Below, one piece after another: positions 7,585-16,850 of a stretch of 59,433 bases of DNA. Numbering within the stretch: position 1 is the stretch's first letter; each line of letters begins with the position of its first letter. Origin of the DNA: an uncultured Candidatus Melainabacteria bacterium. Lineage in GTDB: Bacteria > Cyanobacteriota > Vampirovibrionia > Gastranaerophilales > Gastranaerophilaceae. Location: positions 1 to 59,433 of the forward strand of contig CAKURL010000007.1 of NCBI GenBank assembly GCA_934675685.1, written 5' to 3'. The notes below the pieces were generated by a model. It did not search any database and was not told the DNA's origin. It worked only from the letters and a program-made list of their open reading frames with translations. The position numbers and the translations under genes were made by a program.

Positions 7585-8550
7585 ATGTACGAATTTGATA
7601 GCGAGTATATTTGGAATATTAAGAGTCTATTTTCAAAAATCAAAACTTTCTGTTTTACAAGCTCAATATTATGCGCAATTTTTGGCTTTTGCTATTTGCT
7701 TTATTGGAGCTTGATTATGACAGATAGCATTTTATATGATTTCACAAATCAATATTTTTCGCCTTTGGCGCACTTTTTGAGTCCGTCAGAGAGCACTTTT
7801 GAAATGTATAAATTGGCTGGGTTCAAGCTATTTGGGCTATCTGGGCTTGGAATCTTTATGTGCATTATATTTGACACAATAAAAGAAAACTTAATCAACA
7901 GCTATAGGCAAGCTCAACAAAGAAAATATATTGAACAACAAAACTTAATCAAAAGAAAAGAGCAAAGAAAAGCGCAAGCAAGCCTTAAAAAGAACTTTTC
8001 AATCTGCCTTTCTTTGGACTATGAAAGCGAAAACTCACCAATTTCGACTAATTTTAAAGCAAAATTAAATTCAGCAATATTTAAAATGCTAAAAAATGAC
8101 CTTAGCCAAAGAGCGCTTTTGGTTGATGTAATCCATAATTCAGCCCTCGTGCTCCATTCAGGCGACTTTTATTCTTACGACAATATTTATAATATTCTTC
8201 TATCCGACTTGGCAAAAATCAAAAAATCAATAGCAAAAAAATATTCGTTGAGTTTAATCCCAAGTATCACAACAGACGCATATAACGGGGACTTAAACTT
8301 GGCGGAACTTACCAAAGAGCACTTTGAAATCAAAGGTTGCAACTTTAAAAATAGAGCGCTTACGACAAGTAACTTCTCAAGAAAATATGAAGACATAAAA
8401 AGAAGCAAATATTTAGGAATTCCAATCGGGGAATATGCTCTTTTGCAGGGCAAAAACCAAAAATCAGTCGAGCTCAACGTTGTCTACAAAAATTTGAGCC
8501 ATACATTAAACAAAATCTCAAATTCAAAAAGGACATTTATAAAAGCATAA
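7585..8550 (+). CDS. Two-TM membrane protein with cytoplasmic C-terminal domain, unknown function
   Basis: 321 residues. Two hydrophobic segments (about residues 23-48 and 82-102) enclose a short external loop. They are followed by a highly charged helical stretch (about 105-140, rich in Gln, Lys, Arg and Glu) that may form a coiled coil. The last 180 residues form a soluble domain with alternating strands and helices, including FSICLSLDYES and SLSLIPSITTDAY. No catalytic motif is recognised; I considered a degenerate nucleotide-cyclase fold but cannot support it. The start has AGAGGGG as SD. It ends 1 nt before the convergent 51-residue ORF. Confidence 0.75.
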   Translation: MYEFDSEYIWNIKSLFSKIKTFCFTSSILCAIFGFCYLLYWSLIMTDSILYDFTNQYFSPLAHFLSPSESTFEMYKLAGFKLFGLSGLGIFMCIIFDTIKENLINSYRQAQQRKYIEQQNLIKRKEQRKAQASLKKNFSICLSLDYESENSPISTNFKAKLNSAIFKMLKNDLSQRALLVDVIHNSALVLHSGDFYSYDNIYNILLSDLAKIKKSIAKKYSLSLIPSITTDAYNGDLNLAELTKEHFEIKGCNFKNRALTTSNFSRKYEDIKRSKYLGIPIGEYALLQGKNQKSVELNVVYKNLSHTLNKISNSKRTFIKA

Positions 8551-8551
8551 C

Positions 8552-8707
8552 TTAAGACTTCGATTTTTGAATATATTCTTGGATTTTGAGGGCGAATTCT
8601 TTAGATTTGCCCTCATTTTCTATTTCAAATTTAATATGTTCTATTTGTCTTTTGCATTTTTGCTCTTGGGATTCAAAATTATTTTTGTTGTTTAAATTAT
8701 CTTGCAT
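8552..8707 (-). CDS. Small 51-residue charged protein
   Basis: A short ORF begins MQDNLNNKNNFESQEQKCKR and ends KIQEYIQKSKS; it is mostly predicted helix. The ATG is preceded by GGAG with good spacing, and the frame lies 28 nt downstream of the TPR gene on the same strand, which supports it as the last gene of that run. It abuts the convergent membrane-protein gene. An internal 7-bp hairpin (8587-8593 with 8609-8615) followed by TTTT on the plus strand could terminate that neighbour. Confidence 0.5.
   Translation of the reverse strand: MQDNLNNKNNFESQEQKCKRQIEHIKFEIENEGKSKEFALKIQEYIQKSKS
8587..8619 (+). terminator. Possible terminator for the two-TM protein gene
   Basis: TGAGGGC (8587-8593) pairs with GCCCTCA (8609-8615) and is followed by TTTTC. 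It lies inside the opposite-strand 51-residue ORF. Confidence 0.4.
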
Positions 8708-8735
8708 CTTTTCTCCGTAATCGTTTTAAATTCAA

Positions 8736-9902
8736 TTATTTTTTTGCAAAAAAGTTCATAATTTTATCTAAAAGCCCTTCATAGTTTTCTTCTTCTTGAG
8801 CACCTTTTTCTTTTTTAGGAGCTTCTTTTCCAAATTCTTGAGCTTTTTCAAAATTACCTTCTGAATAATAAAATTCTGCCAAAATGCCCTTTGCTTCTTC
8901 GTCTTGGTCTAGGTCATAGACTTTTTGCCAAAATTCCATAGCGACATATTTTTCTTTAATCTTTTGATAAAGTCTCGCTAATTCGACCAAAGCCGTCTTG
9001 TCGTTTGGGTTTTCGTGGTAGGCATTATTGAATTCTGCTATGGCTTCGTCCGTTTTTCCTTGAAGCTTTTTCATAAAGCCCCAGTTCAAATACGCATTGA
9101 AATCATCATTTAATTCTTCATATATCAAAGCCTTCATCTGAAAAGACAAAGCGTCCGGAGTGGCGATTTTTGTATAGTTTTGGACATTTGAAAGCGCAGA
9201 TTTAAAATCTTTTGTATTATAAAAATATTGCGCATTTAAAATATAATAGTTTTTTCTTCCGACTTCGTCTAAAGAATCCACGATGAAACTATCTAAAATG
9301 CTTTTTGCTTCTTGGTTTTTCTCCCCTTGAAGAAGAATTTTTGCTTTCAAAAATTCACTTTTTGCAACTTTAAAAGCGTTTTCAAGGTCATTTGCTTTAA
9401 AATATAATTGCGCAAGCAAATTAGACAATTGTTCATCGCCTTCAAATTCTTTTAAGCCATCAAGCGCCGCCACAATTGCACTATCGAGCGCTTGTTCTTT
9501 TGTATAGATTTCGACAAGCTCAAAATAAGCGTCGTATTCTTTTGGAGACAATTGCAACAACCTTGTAAATTCGTCGATTGCTTTTAAATTTTTATTTGCA
9601 ATTTTATACAAACGCGCAAGTTTTCTTCTTGCGTTTATGTTTTCTTGGTCTAGTTCGAGCGCTTTTTTTGTGTCATTTATCGCATATTCAATTTTGTTTT
9701 GAGAAATATTCACATTTGCGCGAGCAAGATAATAGTTGAATTTATCATCGAGCTCAAGGTAAATATCCATAACGCAAGACAAAGCGACTTCGTCTATTGG
9801 GTTCATTTTTATGATTTCTTCATAGATTTTGAGCGCTTCTTCTAAATTTTTTTCTTCGTATAATTTCATCGCACGAGCGTGCATATTTTCTAAATTTGCC
9901 AT
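8736..9902 (-). CDS. Tetratricopeptide-repeat protein
   Basis: 388 residues from ATG 9902, which has a TTAGGAG SD; an upstream ATG at 9929 would place that SD inside the gene. The protein is a chain of about ten 34-residue TPR units, for example YEEKNLEEALKIYEEIIKMN, NKIEYAINDTKKALELDQEN and GKTDEAIAEFNNAYHENPND. It ends in a Lys/Glu-rich tail plus a hydrophobic LLDKIMNFFAKK helix. TPR arrays are protein-interaction scaffolds; here the gene follows the GT-C glycosyltransferase cluster by 31 nt, so it may organise an envelope glycan complex. No signal peptide is seen. Confidence 0.9.
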   Translation of the reverse strand: MANLENMHARAMKLYEEKNLEEALKIYEEIIKMNPIDEVALSCVMDIYLELDDKFNYYLARANVNISQNKIEYAINDTKKALELDQENINARRKLARLYKIANKNLKAIDEFTRLLQLSPKEYDAYFELVEIYTKEQALDSAIVAALDGLKEFEGDEQLSNLLAQLYFKANDLENAFKVAKSEFLKAKILLQGEKNQEAKSILDSFIVDSLDEVGRKNYYILNAQYFYNTKDFKSALSNVQNYTKIATPDALSFQMKALIYEELNDDFNAYLNWGFMKKLQGKTDEAIAEFNNAYHENPNDKTALVELARLYQKIKEKYVAMEFWQKVYDLDQDEEAKGILAEFYYSEGNFEKAQEFGKEAPKKEKGAQEEENYEGLLDKIMNFFAKK

Positions 9903-9933
9903 AATATCTCCTAAGGAAAATTTTAACATAAAA

Positions 9934-11874
9934 TCAATTAATTAAAAGTTTATAAATTGGGACAGTTGGGGTATTTATTTGTTTTAAGTTTAAAGTTTTT
10001 GAAAATTTTATTTTAGAATTCATGCAAATTTCGCTTAAATAAAAGACTATATGCTCCTCTTTTTTTGTGTTTTTCAAATAAAATTTTAATAAATCAACAT
10101 TTTCTAAAACTCCAAAATTAGAAACAATTATCCTATTTTTATCCACATTTTTGAATTCTTTGTAATAGTTTAAATAGCTCATTTTGTCTGGGATTACAAA
10201 ATAAGAAGCATATTTTTTATCAATATTTTTATAATCTGAAATTGAATAATTTGCCATAAAATCAATGTTGCTAAAAAGGTTATAGTTTTCGTATTTTGGC
10301 ATATTTAAAGAAGCCAAAAACAAAAAACAAAGCAAAAAAGGCGAAAATTTTGCTTTAAAATCAATTGAAAGAAAAATCGAAGTGTTTACAACAAGCAAGG
10401 GCAAAAATATACAAAAATATCTTTCAAACAAAATTGGTTTGAAAAAAGAAATCAAAAGCGCAAAAAGAAAAACAAAAGCAATTGAATAAATGCTATATAA
10501 AAAGACTTTGCCTTCCAATTTGTTTTTTAAGAATTTTTGATAAACAAAAATAGAAAAAAGAACAACTAAAAAGAAAAATATGATGTTTCCAAAATAAAAA
10601 GTTACGTGCGCCAAAAGCAAGTCTAAGCTTGGCTTTTCAAGCCAAGTGTTGAAATTTAAATCGAGAGATTTTTTTAAAAAAGTGAAAATAAAATATGGAA
10701 GAAAAGAAAGCCCAGAAAAGAAATTCAAAAAGAAAAATTTAAGCTTATTTTCTTTTTTAAATATAGTCATTCCAAGGAAAAAATTCGCCAAAACGAAAAG
10801 AATAGCGTAATAATGCGTGTTTATCAAAAGCGCGCACAAAAGAAAATAAAGCGCCATATTCTTCTTTGAAAAATCATTTTTTAGCTTAAAGAAAAAATAC
10901 CCGCCCCACAAAACAAGACACATCGCCAAGATATAGCTTCTTATTTCATTTGATTCTAAAATCATAAAGACATTTATGGAACACAAAAAAGAAGCCAAAA
11001 GCGCCGTTTTTTCGTTTAAAACTTTTTTTAAAACAAAATATGTCGTATAAATTTGAAAAACGCCAATCAAAAAAGGTAAAAGCCTGATTTCAAAAACAGA
11101 TTTATTGAAAAAATAAAGCCAAAAATTAGACAGCAAGAAAAACAAGGGCGGATTTCCTGCGTCTTTTAAAACTCCGGAAAACAAATTTTGGCCAAGGTTT
11201 GAAATCTCAGCTAAAGTATACAATTCATCATTCCACAAAGGAACAAAATCTATATGAGAAAGCCTTAAAATTGCCCCTAAAAGCAAAATCAAAAGAAAAA
11301 TTTTAGCATTTTTTATTTTAAAATTAAAGAAATTTTTGTTTTTGATTAATAAAAAACACAAGAAAATATAGAAAAATATATAAAAATACCAGCAATAAAA
11401 CAAGCTCAAAACCCAAACGCCAAGGCGCTCTTTGAAGGTTTTATTGAAGTTTATATTTTCGAGCGTAAGTACTTTATAATTATTTATATTAAAATCTTTT
11501 AAGTTTCCTTGTTTTATAAAATCATCAAAATATTTTTTTTCAAAATATTTTGTTTTAAACCCAGTAAAGACAACAGCTGAACTGATTTTAGAAAAATCTT
11601 TTGCCGCGATTTCTATTGTTTTTAGATTTTTTGTATTATAAATTGAAAAATTTTCTTCATTTATTTTATTTGAATATACTCCATTTTTATAGTCCATTTT
11701 TGCGCAATTTTCGCCATAACAAGCAAAAACGTCGCCTATGTTTTTTGTGGCTTCTAGGTTTATGGTTATTTTATTTTGGTCGCTTTGAAAATAATAAAGA
11801 TTAAAATAGTCTCTAAAACAAAAGCCCAGAGCCAAAAAAAGCGCTATTAAAATAAAAGAAAAATATTTTTTCAT
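9934..11874 (-). CDS. GT-C fold membrane glycosyltransferase (ArnT/PMT-like), paralog 3
   Basis: 646 residues. One N-terminal TM helix is followed by an extracytoplasmic domain (about 30-150) with a C52-x4-C57 pair, then about ten TM helices. The first loop of the GT-C core has PLWNDELY (D216, E217), matching the acidic catalytic motif of lipid-linked-donor glycosyltransferases. It also has DAGNPPLFF, SNEIRSY and KPILFER shared with the two paralogs upstream. Such enzymes use polyprenyl-phosphate sugars at the outer membrane face; the sugar and acceptor are unknown. It starts 2 nt after the phosphoesterase stop codon, so they are very likely cotranscribed. Confidence 0.85.
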   Translation of the reverse strand: MKKYFSFILIALFLALGFCFRDYFNLYYFQSDQNKITINLEATKNIGDVFACYGENCAKMDYKNGVYSNKINEENFSIYNTKNLKTIEIAAKDFSKISSAVVFTGFKTKYFEKKYFDDFIKQGNLKDFNINNYKVLTLENINFNKTFKERLGVWVLSLFYCWYFYIFFYIFLCFLLIKNKNFFNFKIKNAKIFLLILLLGAILRLSHIDFVPLWNDELYTLAEISNLGQNLFSGVLKDAGNPPLFFLLSNFWLYFFNKSVFEIRLLPFLIGVFQIYTTYFVLKKVLNEKTALLASFLCSINVFMILESNEIRSYILAMCLVLWGGYFFFKLKNDFSKKNMALYFLLCALLINTHYYAILFVLANFFLGMTIFKKENKLKFFFLNFFSGLSFLPYFIFTFLKKSLDLNFNTWLEKPSLDLLLAHVTFYFGNIIFFFLVVLFSIFVYQKFLKNKLEGKVFLYSIYSIAFVFLFALLISFFKPILFERYFCIFLPLLVVNTSIFLSIDFKAKFSPFLLCFLFLASLNMPKYENYNLFSNIDFMANYSISDYKNIDKKYASYFVIPDKMSYLNYYKEFKNVDKNRIIVSNFGVLENVDLLKFYLKNTKKEEHIVFYLSEICMNSKIKFSKTLNLKQINTPTVPIYKLLIN

Positions 11875-11876
11875 AA

Positions 11877-12605
11877 TTAAAACATATTTGCCAAATCTTC
11901 ACAATTTGAAAAAGCGCGAGACAAAATCAAATTTTTGACGACTTGTCTATCATAATCTAATTCAATATGTTCTGCTACAAACTTAGAAAATTTATCAATT
12001 GTGAGCCTTAAATAGCAAGCTTTCTTTGATTTTGTCATAGCGCGGCCAACAGAGCCCACATTTATCACGGTTTTACCAGAATTCAAGCTATAGCCACAAG
12101 GAATATGCGTGTGGCCGCATAAAATCAAATCGCATGAAGAATTTTCAACCATTTTTTCTACCTCCGAAATAGGTAAATCAGGGAAAATATTTTCATCTTG
12201 TTTTCTAGGCGACCCATGGACAAGCTCAATTTTGACCCCATTTAAAGTCACTTCTTTTTTTTCTGGAAGATTTTTTACAAAATCAATATACTCTTTTTTT
12301 GTAATTTTAATATCTTCTTCTAAGCTATAGCCCATGCAAGGAAATGCTTCTTTTGTTTTTTTAATAAGCTCAGGCGTAGCGTTTGCGACCATTTTATCGG
12401 TGTTTCCTTGAATGATTATAAAATCATCTTTCATTTTTTCTTTTAGTTCAATCATTTTTGAAACGGCATAATTTGGGTCGTAGCCCGCCAAAATGATATC
12501 TCCGAGACAAAAGATTTTGTCCGGAGAAAATTCTTTGATATCGTTCAAGACTTCATCTAACGCTAATTTGTTTGCGTGAATATCAGATATAACTGCGATT
12601 TTCAT
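11877..12605 (-). CDS. YfcE/MJ0936-type metallophosphoesterase
   Basis: 242 residues with the calcineurin-like phosphoesterase signature in order: SDIHANKLAL (D-x-H), CLGDIILAGYDPN (GD), IIIQGNTDKMV (GN-x-D), LVHGSPR, and CGHTHIPCGY with VINVGSVGR. These residues bind the dinuclear metal centre. The family hydrolyses phosphodiesters or phosphomonoesters; the physiological substrate is not evident. It is embedded between paralogous GT-C genes, which suggests a role with phosphorylated glycan or lipid carriers, but that is only inference. No signal peptide, so it acts in the cytoplasm. Confidence 0.93.
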   Translation of the reverse strand: MKIAVISDIHANKLALDEVLNDIKEFSPDKIFCLGDIILAGYDPNYAVSKMIELKEKMKDDFIIIQGNTDKMVANATPELIKKTKEAFPCMGYSLEEDIKITKKEYIDFVKNLPEKKEVTLNGVKIELVHGSPRKQDENIFPDLPISEVEKMVENSSCDLILCGHTHIPCGYSLNSGKTVINVGSVGRAMTKSKKACYLRLTIDKFSKFVAEHIELDYDRQVVKNLILSRAFSNCEDLANMF

Positions 12606-12620
12606 TTTATTTTCCTTATT

Positions 12621-14705
12621 TTAATCATAAATCATTTTTATGTTACCCACGGAATTTGTCCTAAAATATCTTGCTTTTGGGTTCAAAAGAAGAGCGCTTT
12701 GGACATCGACCCCGATTGCGTTTGAATAAATTATAGCTTTTTTGTTTCCTTTTACATAATCTTTTTTTTGAATATTTTGGATAATTTCGCCTTTATTTGT
12801 GTCGATAAAATGCCAAATTGCCTTGTTATTATTATATAATTCAGGATATTGCTTGAAATAATCTTTGTTATCAGAAACAAGATAATGTATTTCAAAGCCC
12901 TTGTTTTCATATTGCTTTTGATCGTTTAAGACGAAACTTGAAAAGTCGTCAAGGCGACACAACTCTCGAACAGGGATTGGAGAAGTCATCTTGAACAAAA
13001 AGAATGTCAAAAATACACAAAAAAGAATTTTTGCCACTTCTAATATTTTAAATTTAATTTTCAAATTACATATAAAATAAATTGAAGAAATTTCAATCAA
13101 AAACAAAAAGCCATACAAAGAAAGAAGGGTTCTTTTGTGCATAATTGGTTTTACAAAAATCGAAATTAAAGCAATCATCAAAATTGCTAAAAAGAAAATT
13201 AAATTTATTTGAAGATAGAATTTTCTGTTTTCTTTTTTGAAAATATAATTTAAAGCTAAAGTCAAAATTAAAATTCCAAATAAAGCAAAGAAAATATATT
13301 TATTTATAAAATAATTGTTTAAAATATAAGTTAAATTTTTAAAATTCAAAGGCTCAATCCAGCCGTTAAAAGTGCCGTTTAGTGCTATTTTTGAAGAAAT
13401 CAAAAAATAAGGAAGAAAAGTCAAAGCGCATAAAACTTGCGAGAAAATAAATTCTTTGATTTTTGGCGACTTTTTGAAAAGAAGATAAAAAAGACCGTAC
13501 AAGAAATTTGAAAACATCAAAATCAAAAGCAAATAGTTATTATTCAAAGAAAAAATGACGATTAAAGAATAAAACAAAAGTGCTTTTTTTGCAGTTTTTG
13601 AATTTGAATTTTCCAAATAATTATTTAAAAAATAAATAGATAAAACGCTCAAAAACATAGATAGGCTATAGCCTCTTGCTTCTTGGCTATGGTAGATATT
13701 TATTGTATTTATCGAAGCTAAAAAAGAAGCCAAAAGCGCAAATTTAGGACTAATTTTTTTAAAAATTAAATATATTGAAAAAATAAACCCTAAGCCAAAC
13801 AAAAAGGGTAAAAACCTAAGCGCAAAATCGCTTGAAGAAAAGAAAGAAACGACTTTTTCTAAAAGGAAAAACAAAGGCGGATTTCCTGCATCTTGAAAAC
13901 AGGTTTTTAAAGTCCTTATGGCAATCGTTTTAGTATAGACTTCATCTGTCCAAAGAGGAAAATATAGGATATGATTTAACCTTAAAACGCCCCCTAAAAG
14001 AAAAATTGCGCCAAAAAGTATTAAATTTATTTTAGAATTTAATTTAAAATTAAATTTAAACTCTTCTTTATTAAAATAATAAATACAAAATGCGATAAAC
14101 AGCCAAAAATAAGGAACAATAAAGACATTTGCGCTATAAAACAAGCTCAAAAACAAAACACAAATATGGTTGAAAACCCCGCTATAATTGTCTTTTGAAA
14201 CTGGAAGCTCAAAAGCTATGTATTTATTTTTCTTTATTACGCCATCTTCATCTGTTTCTATTTCAAATTTTTTCTCTTTGAAATTTTTTATTTCATCTTT
14301 ATTAAAATAATATTTGTCGTTTCCAATGTAGAGAGAAATATTGTTAATATGTTTTATATAATTTTTATTTTCTCCTTCAAAAGAAATGTGAATTTTTTCC
14401 GTTTTTTCTTTAAAAAATTCTCTTTCAGAATTATCAAACCTATAAGAATAAACATTAAAAAAAGAATCGATATCGGGCGAAGTGCAGTAGTTATTAAAGC
14501 AAAAAAGCATTTTTGAATTTATTTTTCTGCCAAATTCCAAATTTAAAACAATTGGTTTTAAAACAGAATTTAAATTTTTTACTTCAAAATTATATTTATA
14601 AGTTTTTAAAATATTAAAAATTGAAAACAAAGAAAAAAGAACCAAAAGCCAAAAAGCGATTTTTTTAATTGGATATTTAGATTTTTCAAATTTCAATTTA
14701 AACAT
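12621..14705 (-). CDS. GT-C fold membrane glycosyltransferase (ArnT/PMT-like), paralog 2
   Basis: 694 residues from ATG 14705, chosen because AGAGGG lies 5-6 nt upstream; an in-frame ATG at 14744 overlaps a TGGTAAAAT promoter-like box. Architecture equals its neighbours: TM1, an external domain containing a Cys69-x4-Cys74 pair, then a polytopic core. PLWTDEVY (D254, E255), DAGNPPLFF, SQEARGY and KPIMHKR are the shared core motifs. About 60 residues longer than the downstream paralog because of a larger external domain with a charged insert. Acceptor unknown. Confidence 0.85.
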   Translation of the reverse strand: MFKLKFEKSKYPIKKIAFWLLVLFSLFSIFNILKTYKYNFEVKNLNSVLKPIVLNLEFGRKINSKMLFCFNNYCTSPDIDSFFNVYSYRFDNSEREFFKEKTEKIHISFEGENKNYIKHINNISLYIGNDKYYFNKDEIKNFKEKKFEIETDEDGVIKKNKYIAFELPVSKDNYSGVFNHICVLFLSLFYSANVFIVPYFWLFIAFCIYYFNKEEFKFNFKLNSKINLILFGAIFLLGGVLRLNHILYFPLWTDEVYTKTIAIRTLKTCFQDAGNPPLFFLLEKVVSFFSSSDFALRFLPFLFGLGFIFSIYLIFKKISPKFALLASFLASINTINIYHSQEARGYSLSMFLSVLSIYFLNNYLENSNSKTAKKALLFYSLIVIFSLNNNYLLLILMFSNFLYGLFYLLFKKSPKIKEFIFSQVLCALTFLPYFLISSKIALNGTFNGWIEPLNFKNLTYILNNYFINKYIFFALFGILILTLALNYIFKKENRKFYLQINLIFFLAILMIALISIFVKPIMHKRTLLSLYGFLFLIEISSIYFICNLKIKFKILEVAKILFCVFLTFFLFKMTSPIPVRELCRLDDFSSFVLNDQKQYENKGFEIHYLVSDNKDYFKQYPELYNNNKAIWHFIDTNKGEIIQNIQKKDYVKGNKKAIIYSNAIGVDVQSALLLNPKARYFRTNSVGNIKMIYD

Positions 14706-14735
14706 TTTTCCCTCTATCTTCAATAAACACCTTAA

Positions 14736-14746
14736 TTTTACCATAA
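14736..14746 (-). promoter_or_regulatory. Extended -10-like box before GT-C paralog 2
   Basis: The minus strand reads ATGGTAAAAT, an extended -10 of the TGnTAnnnT type, about 30-40 nt before the ATG at 14705. It may give the second glycosyltransferase its own promoter within the run. Confidence 0.35.
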
Positions 14747-14754
14747 TTTTAATT

Positions 14755-16782
14755 TTAAGGTTTTTCCTTAACTTTACTTATTGCTTTTAAAATATTTGAA
14801 TAATTTGTCTCGTATAGCTTGATTTCGAGGTTATTTTTATCTTCAAAAGCCCAAATGGCAACATTTCTAGCATATAATATTGAATTGTTTTTTAAATATT
14901 TTTCGAGGCTGAATTCTTCTTCTTTTTTATTTTGATTTATTATAATCCAATTTATGTTTTTATCTTTGAGCTCTAAAAAAGCCTCACCATAGCGCTTTTC
15001 GCCTTCTATTGCTGCAAAATATTCTGCCCCTTTTTGGGTTTTATCGTTTTTTATAAAATGAATTAGATAATCATAGGTAAACCTTCCTCTTTCGTCTATT
15101 GCAAAAGTAATCGAAAAGAAAAAGAAAAGAACAAAAAAGCTATAAAGATATTTTATGATTTTATCCTTAAATTTGTTATTTCTAAATTCCAAAATTCCAG
15201 ACACCAAAAGGATTTGCACCATAAACAACAAAGAATATATGGACATAAAAATTCTTCTATCAAAAATTGGCTTTATAAAAATAGAAACTAAAACGACAGC
15301 AAAAAATATAAATAAAATTGAAAAAATTAAATAGTTAAGCAAAAATTTCTTCTTTTTGTTTTCGATAAAAGTATTTTTAAATATTTTTGGCAGAAAATAA
15401 GGTAGAAATAAAATAGCCAAAAACACAAAAAATCCATAAAAATTATAAAAATAAGTATTTATTAAAATATGAAAATTTTGAAAAGAAAAAGGAGCAATCC
15501 AAGTGTTAAAATCTTCTCCTAGGGCTACTTTATAGATATTTAAAAAATAAGGAAGGAAGCTTAGAAAAATCAAAACCTGAGCAAAAAAGATTTTTTTAAA
15601 TTCAAAAAACTTTTTATTTTTAAACAAAATAAAACCTAAAAAAAGAAGGTTTGAAAAAGAAAAAATCAAAAGATAATAATGAGAATTTGCCAAAAGAAAA
15701 GAAAAAAGAAGATAAAAAATCAAATTCTTTTTTGAAAAATTTTCTAAATAAGAAAACAAAAAATAAACCGCGCCAAAAATGAAAAAAGCGCACATTGTGG
15801 AGGACTTTGCTTCTTGAGATAAATAAATGAAAAATACATTTATAGAACACAAAAAAGAAGCAAAAAGCCCGAGCTTTTCATTTTTTACTTTTTTAAAAAG
15901 AAAAAATGACGCAAAAATAGAAAATATTCCAAAAGTCAAAGGTAAAATTCTCAAGCCCAAATCACTTTTTGAAAAAATAGATGTCGAAATTTTTTCTAAA
16001 ACAAAAAACAAAGGCGGATTTCCAGAATCCGAAAACAAACTATAAAAGCCCTTTAGGGCGATTTCTTTGCAATACAATTCATCTATCCACAAAGGGAAAG
16101 TTTTTATCTGGGCAACTCTTAAAATCAAACCTAAAAAAGCGACCAAAAAAAGGCTTAAGGGCCAATTTTTGAACTTCATATTTTTATTTTGGTTTTGAAA
16201 AAAATAGATAAAAAAAACCAAGACAAGGCAAAAATAAGGCAAGATAAAATATTTCCAATTGTAAAATAAGCTCAAAAAACAAATGGAAAAACTGTTCAAA
16301 TGCCCGCCATAATTAGAGCCGAGAGGAATTCTATATGCAAAATATGTCTTATTTTCAAATTTCAAATCCTTTGCTTCAAAATTTTGAATTTCTTCGTTTG
16401 AAAAATAATAATTTTTTGAGCCTATGTATGAAAAAATATTATCTATTTTTTTGAAATCTTCTTTGTTTGAAAAAACTAAAACCGTGTTTTTCACTTCTTT
16501 TTTAAAAAAATTTTCATCTGTTTTGTTAAATTTTACAAAATAAACCTCGCCTAAATTCCTTGAAAAACTTTTGCAATTGTTATCAAAACAAGCATAAAAA
16601 GGAGCTTTTGGAGTTTTTTTAAAATCCAAATTTAAAACTATAGGTTTTGCGATAGAGCCCAGCGCATGGATTTCAAATTCAAAAAAATGAGCTTTAAAAG
16701 TTCTAAAAATCAAAGCAAAAGCAACAACTAAAAGAAACCAAAAAGCTGTTTTTAAAAATTTCTTTAAATTATCTTTTCTCAA
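14755..16782 (-). CDS. GT-C fold membrane glycosyltransferase (ArnT/PMT-like), paralog 1
   Basis: 675 residues if it starts at TTG 16782; there is no ATG near the N-terminus. A GAGGAG SD (16798-16793) lies 10 nt upstream of that TTG, while a TTG at 16800 would sit within the SD. TM1, an external domain with Cys65-x4-Cys70 and IAKPIVLNLDF (similar to VLKPIVLNLEF in paralog 2), then a polytopic core with PLWIDELY, DSGNPPLFF, SQEAKSS and KPIFDRR. It is the first gene of a minus-strand run that continues to at least the TPR gene. Donor is likely a polyprenyl-phosphate sugar by family; acceptor unknown. Confidence 0.83.
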   Translation of the reverse strand: MRKDNLKKFLKTAFWFLLVVAFALIFRTFKAHFFEFEIHALGSIAKPIVLNLDFKKTPKAPFYACFDNNCKSFSRNLGEVYFVKFNKTDENFFKKEVKNTVLVFSNKEDFKKIDNIFSYIGSKNYYFSNEEIQNFEAKDLKFENKTYFAYRIPLGSNYGGHLNSFSICFLSLFYNWKYFILPYFCLVLVFFIYFFQNQNKNMKFKNWPLSLFLVAFLGLILRVAQIKTFPLWIDELYCKEIALKGFYSLFSDSGNPPLFFVLEKISTSIFSKSDLGLRILPLTFGIFSIFASFFLFKKVKNEKLGLFASFLCSINVFFIYLSQEAKSSTMCAFFIFGAVYFLFSYLENFSKKNLIFYLLFSFLLANSHYYLLIFSFSNLLFLGFILFKNKKFFEFKKIFFAQVLIFLSFLPYFLNIYKVALGEDFNTWIAPFSFQNFHILINTYFYNFYGFFVFLAILFLPYFLPKIFKNTFIENKKKKFLLNYLIFSILFIFFAVVLVSIFIKPIFDRRIFMSIYSLLFMVQILLVSGILEFRNNKFKDKIIKYLYSFFVLFFFFSITFAIDERGRFTYDYLIHFIKNDKTQKGAEYFAAIEGEKRYGEAFLELKDKNINWIIINQNKKEEEFSLEKYLKNNSILYARNVAIWAFEDKNNLEIKLYETNYSNILKAISKVKEKP

Positions 16783-16820
16783 AAGCCCAAAACTCCTCAA
16801 AATTATGTTTATGTTATGAT

Positions 16821-16831
16821 TTTACCATAAT
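16821..16831 (-). promoter_or_regulatory. Extended -10 promoter element of the GT-C gene run
   Basis: TATGGTAAAAT on the minus strand fits an extended -10 (TGG-TAAAAT) about 40 nt before the first glycosyltransferase. The same TGGTAAAAT word occurs before ribE and before the 62-residue protein gene. Confidence 0.45.
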
Positions 16832-16850
16832 CAAAAGGTAGAAATTAATT

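Noticed and set aside
7585..8550. Membrane-bound nucleotide cyclase (GGDEF or class III)
   Set aside because: The C-terminal domain has the general size but none of the metal- or substrate-binding motifs.
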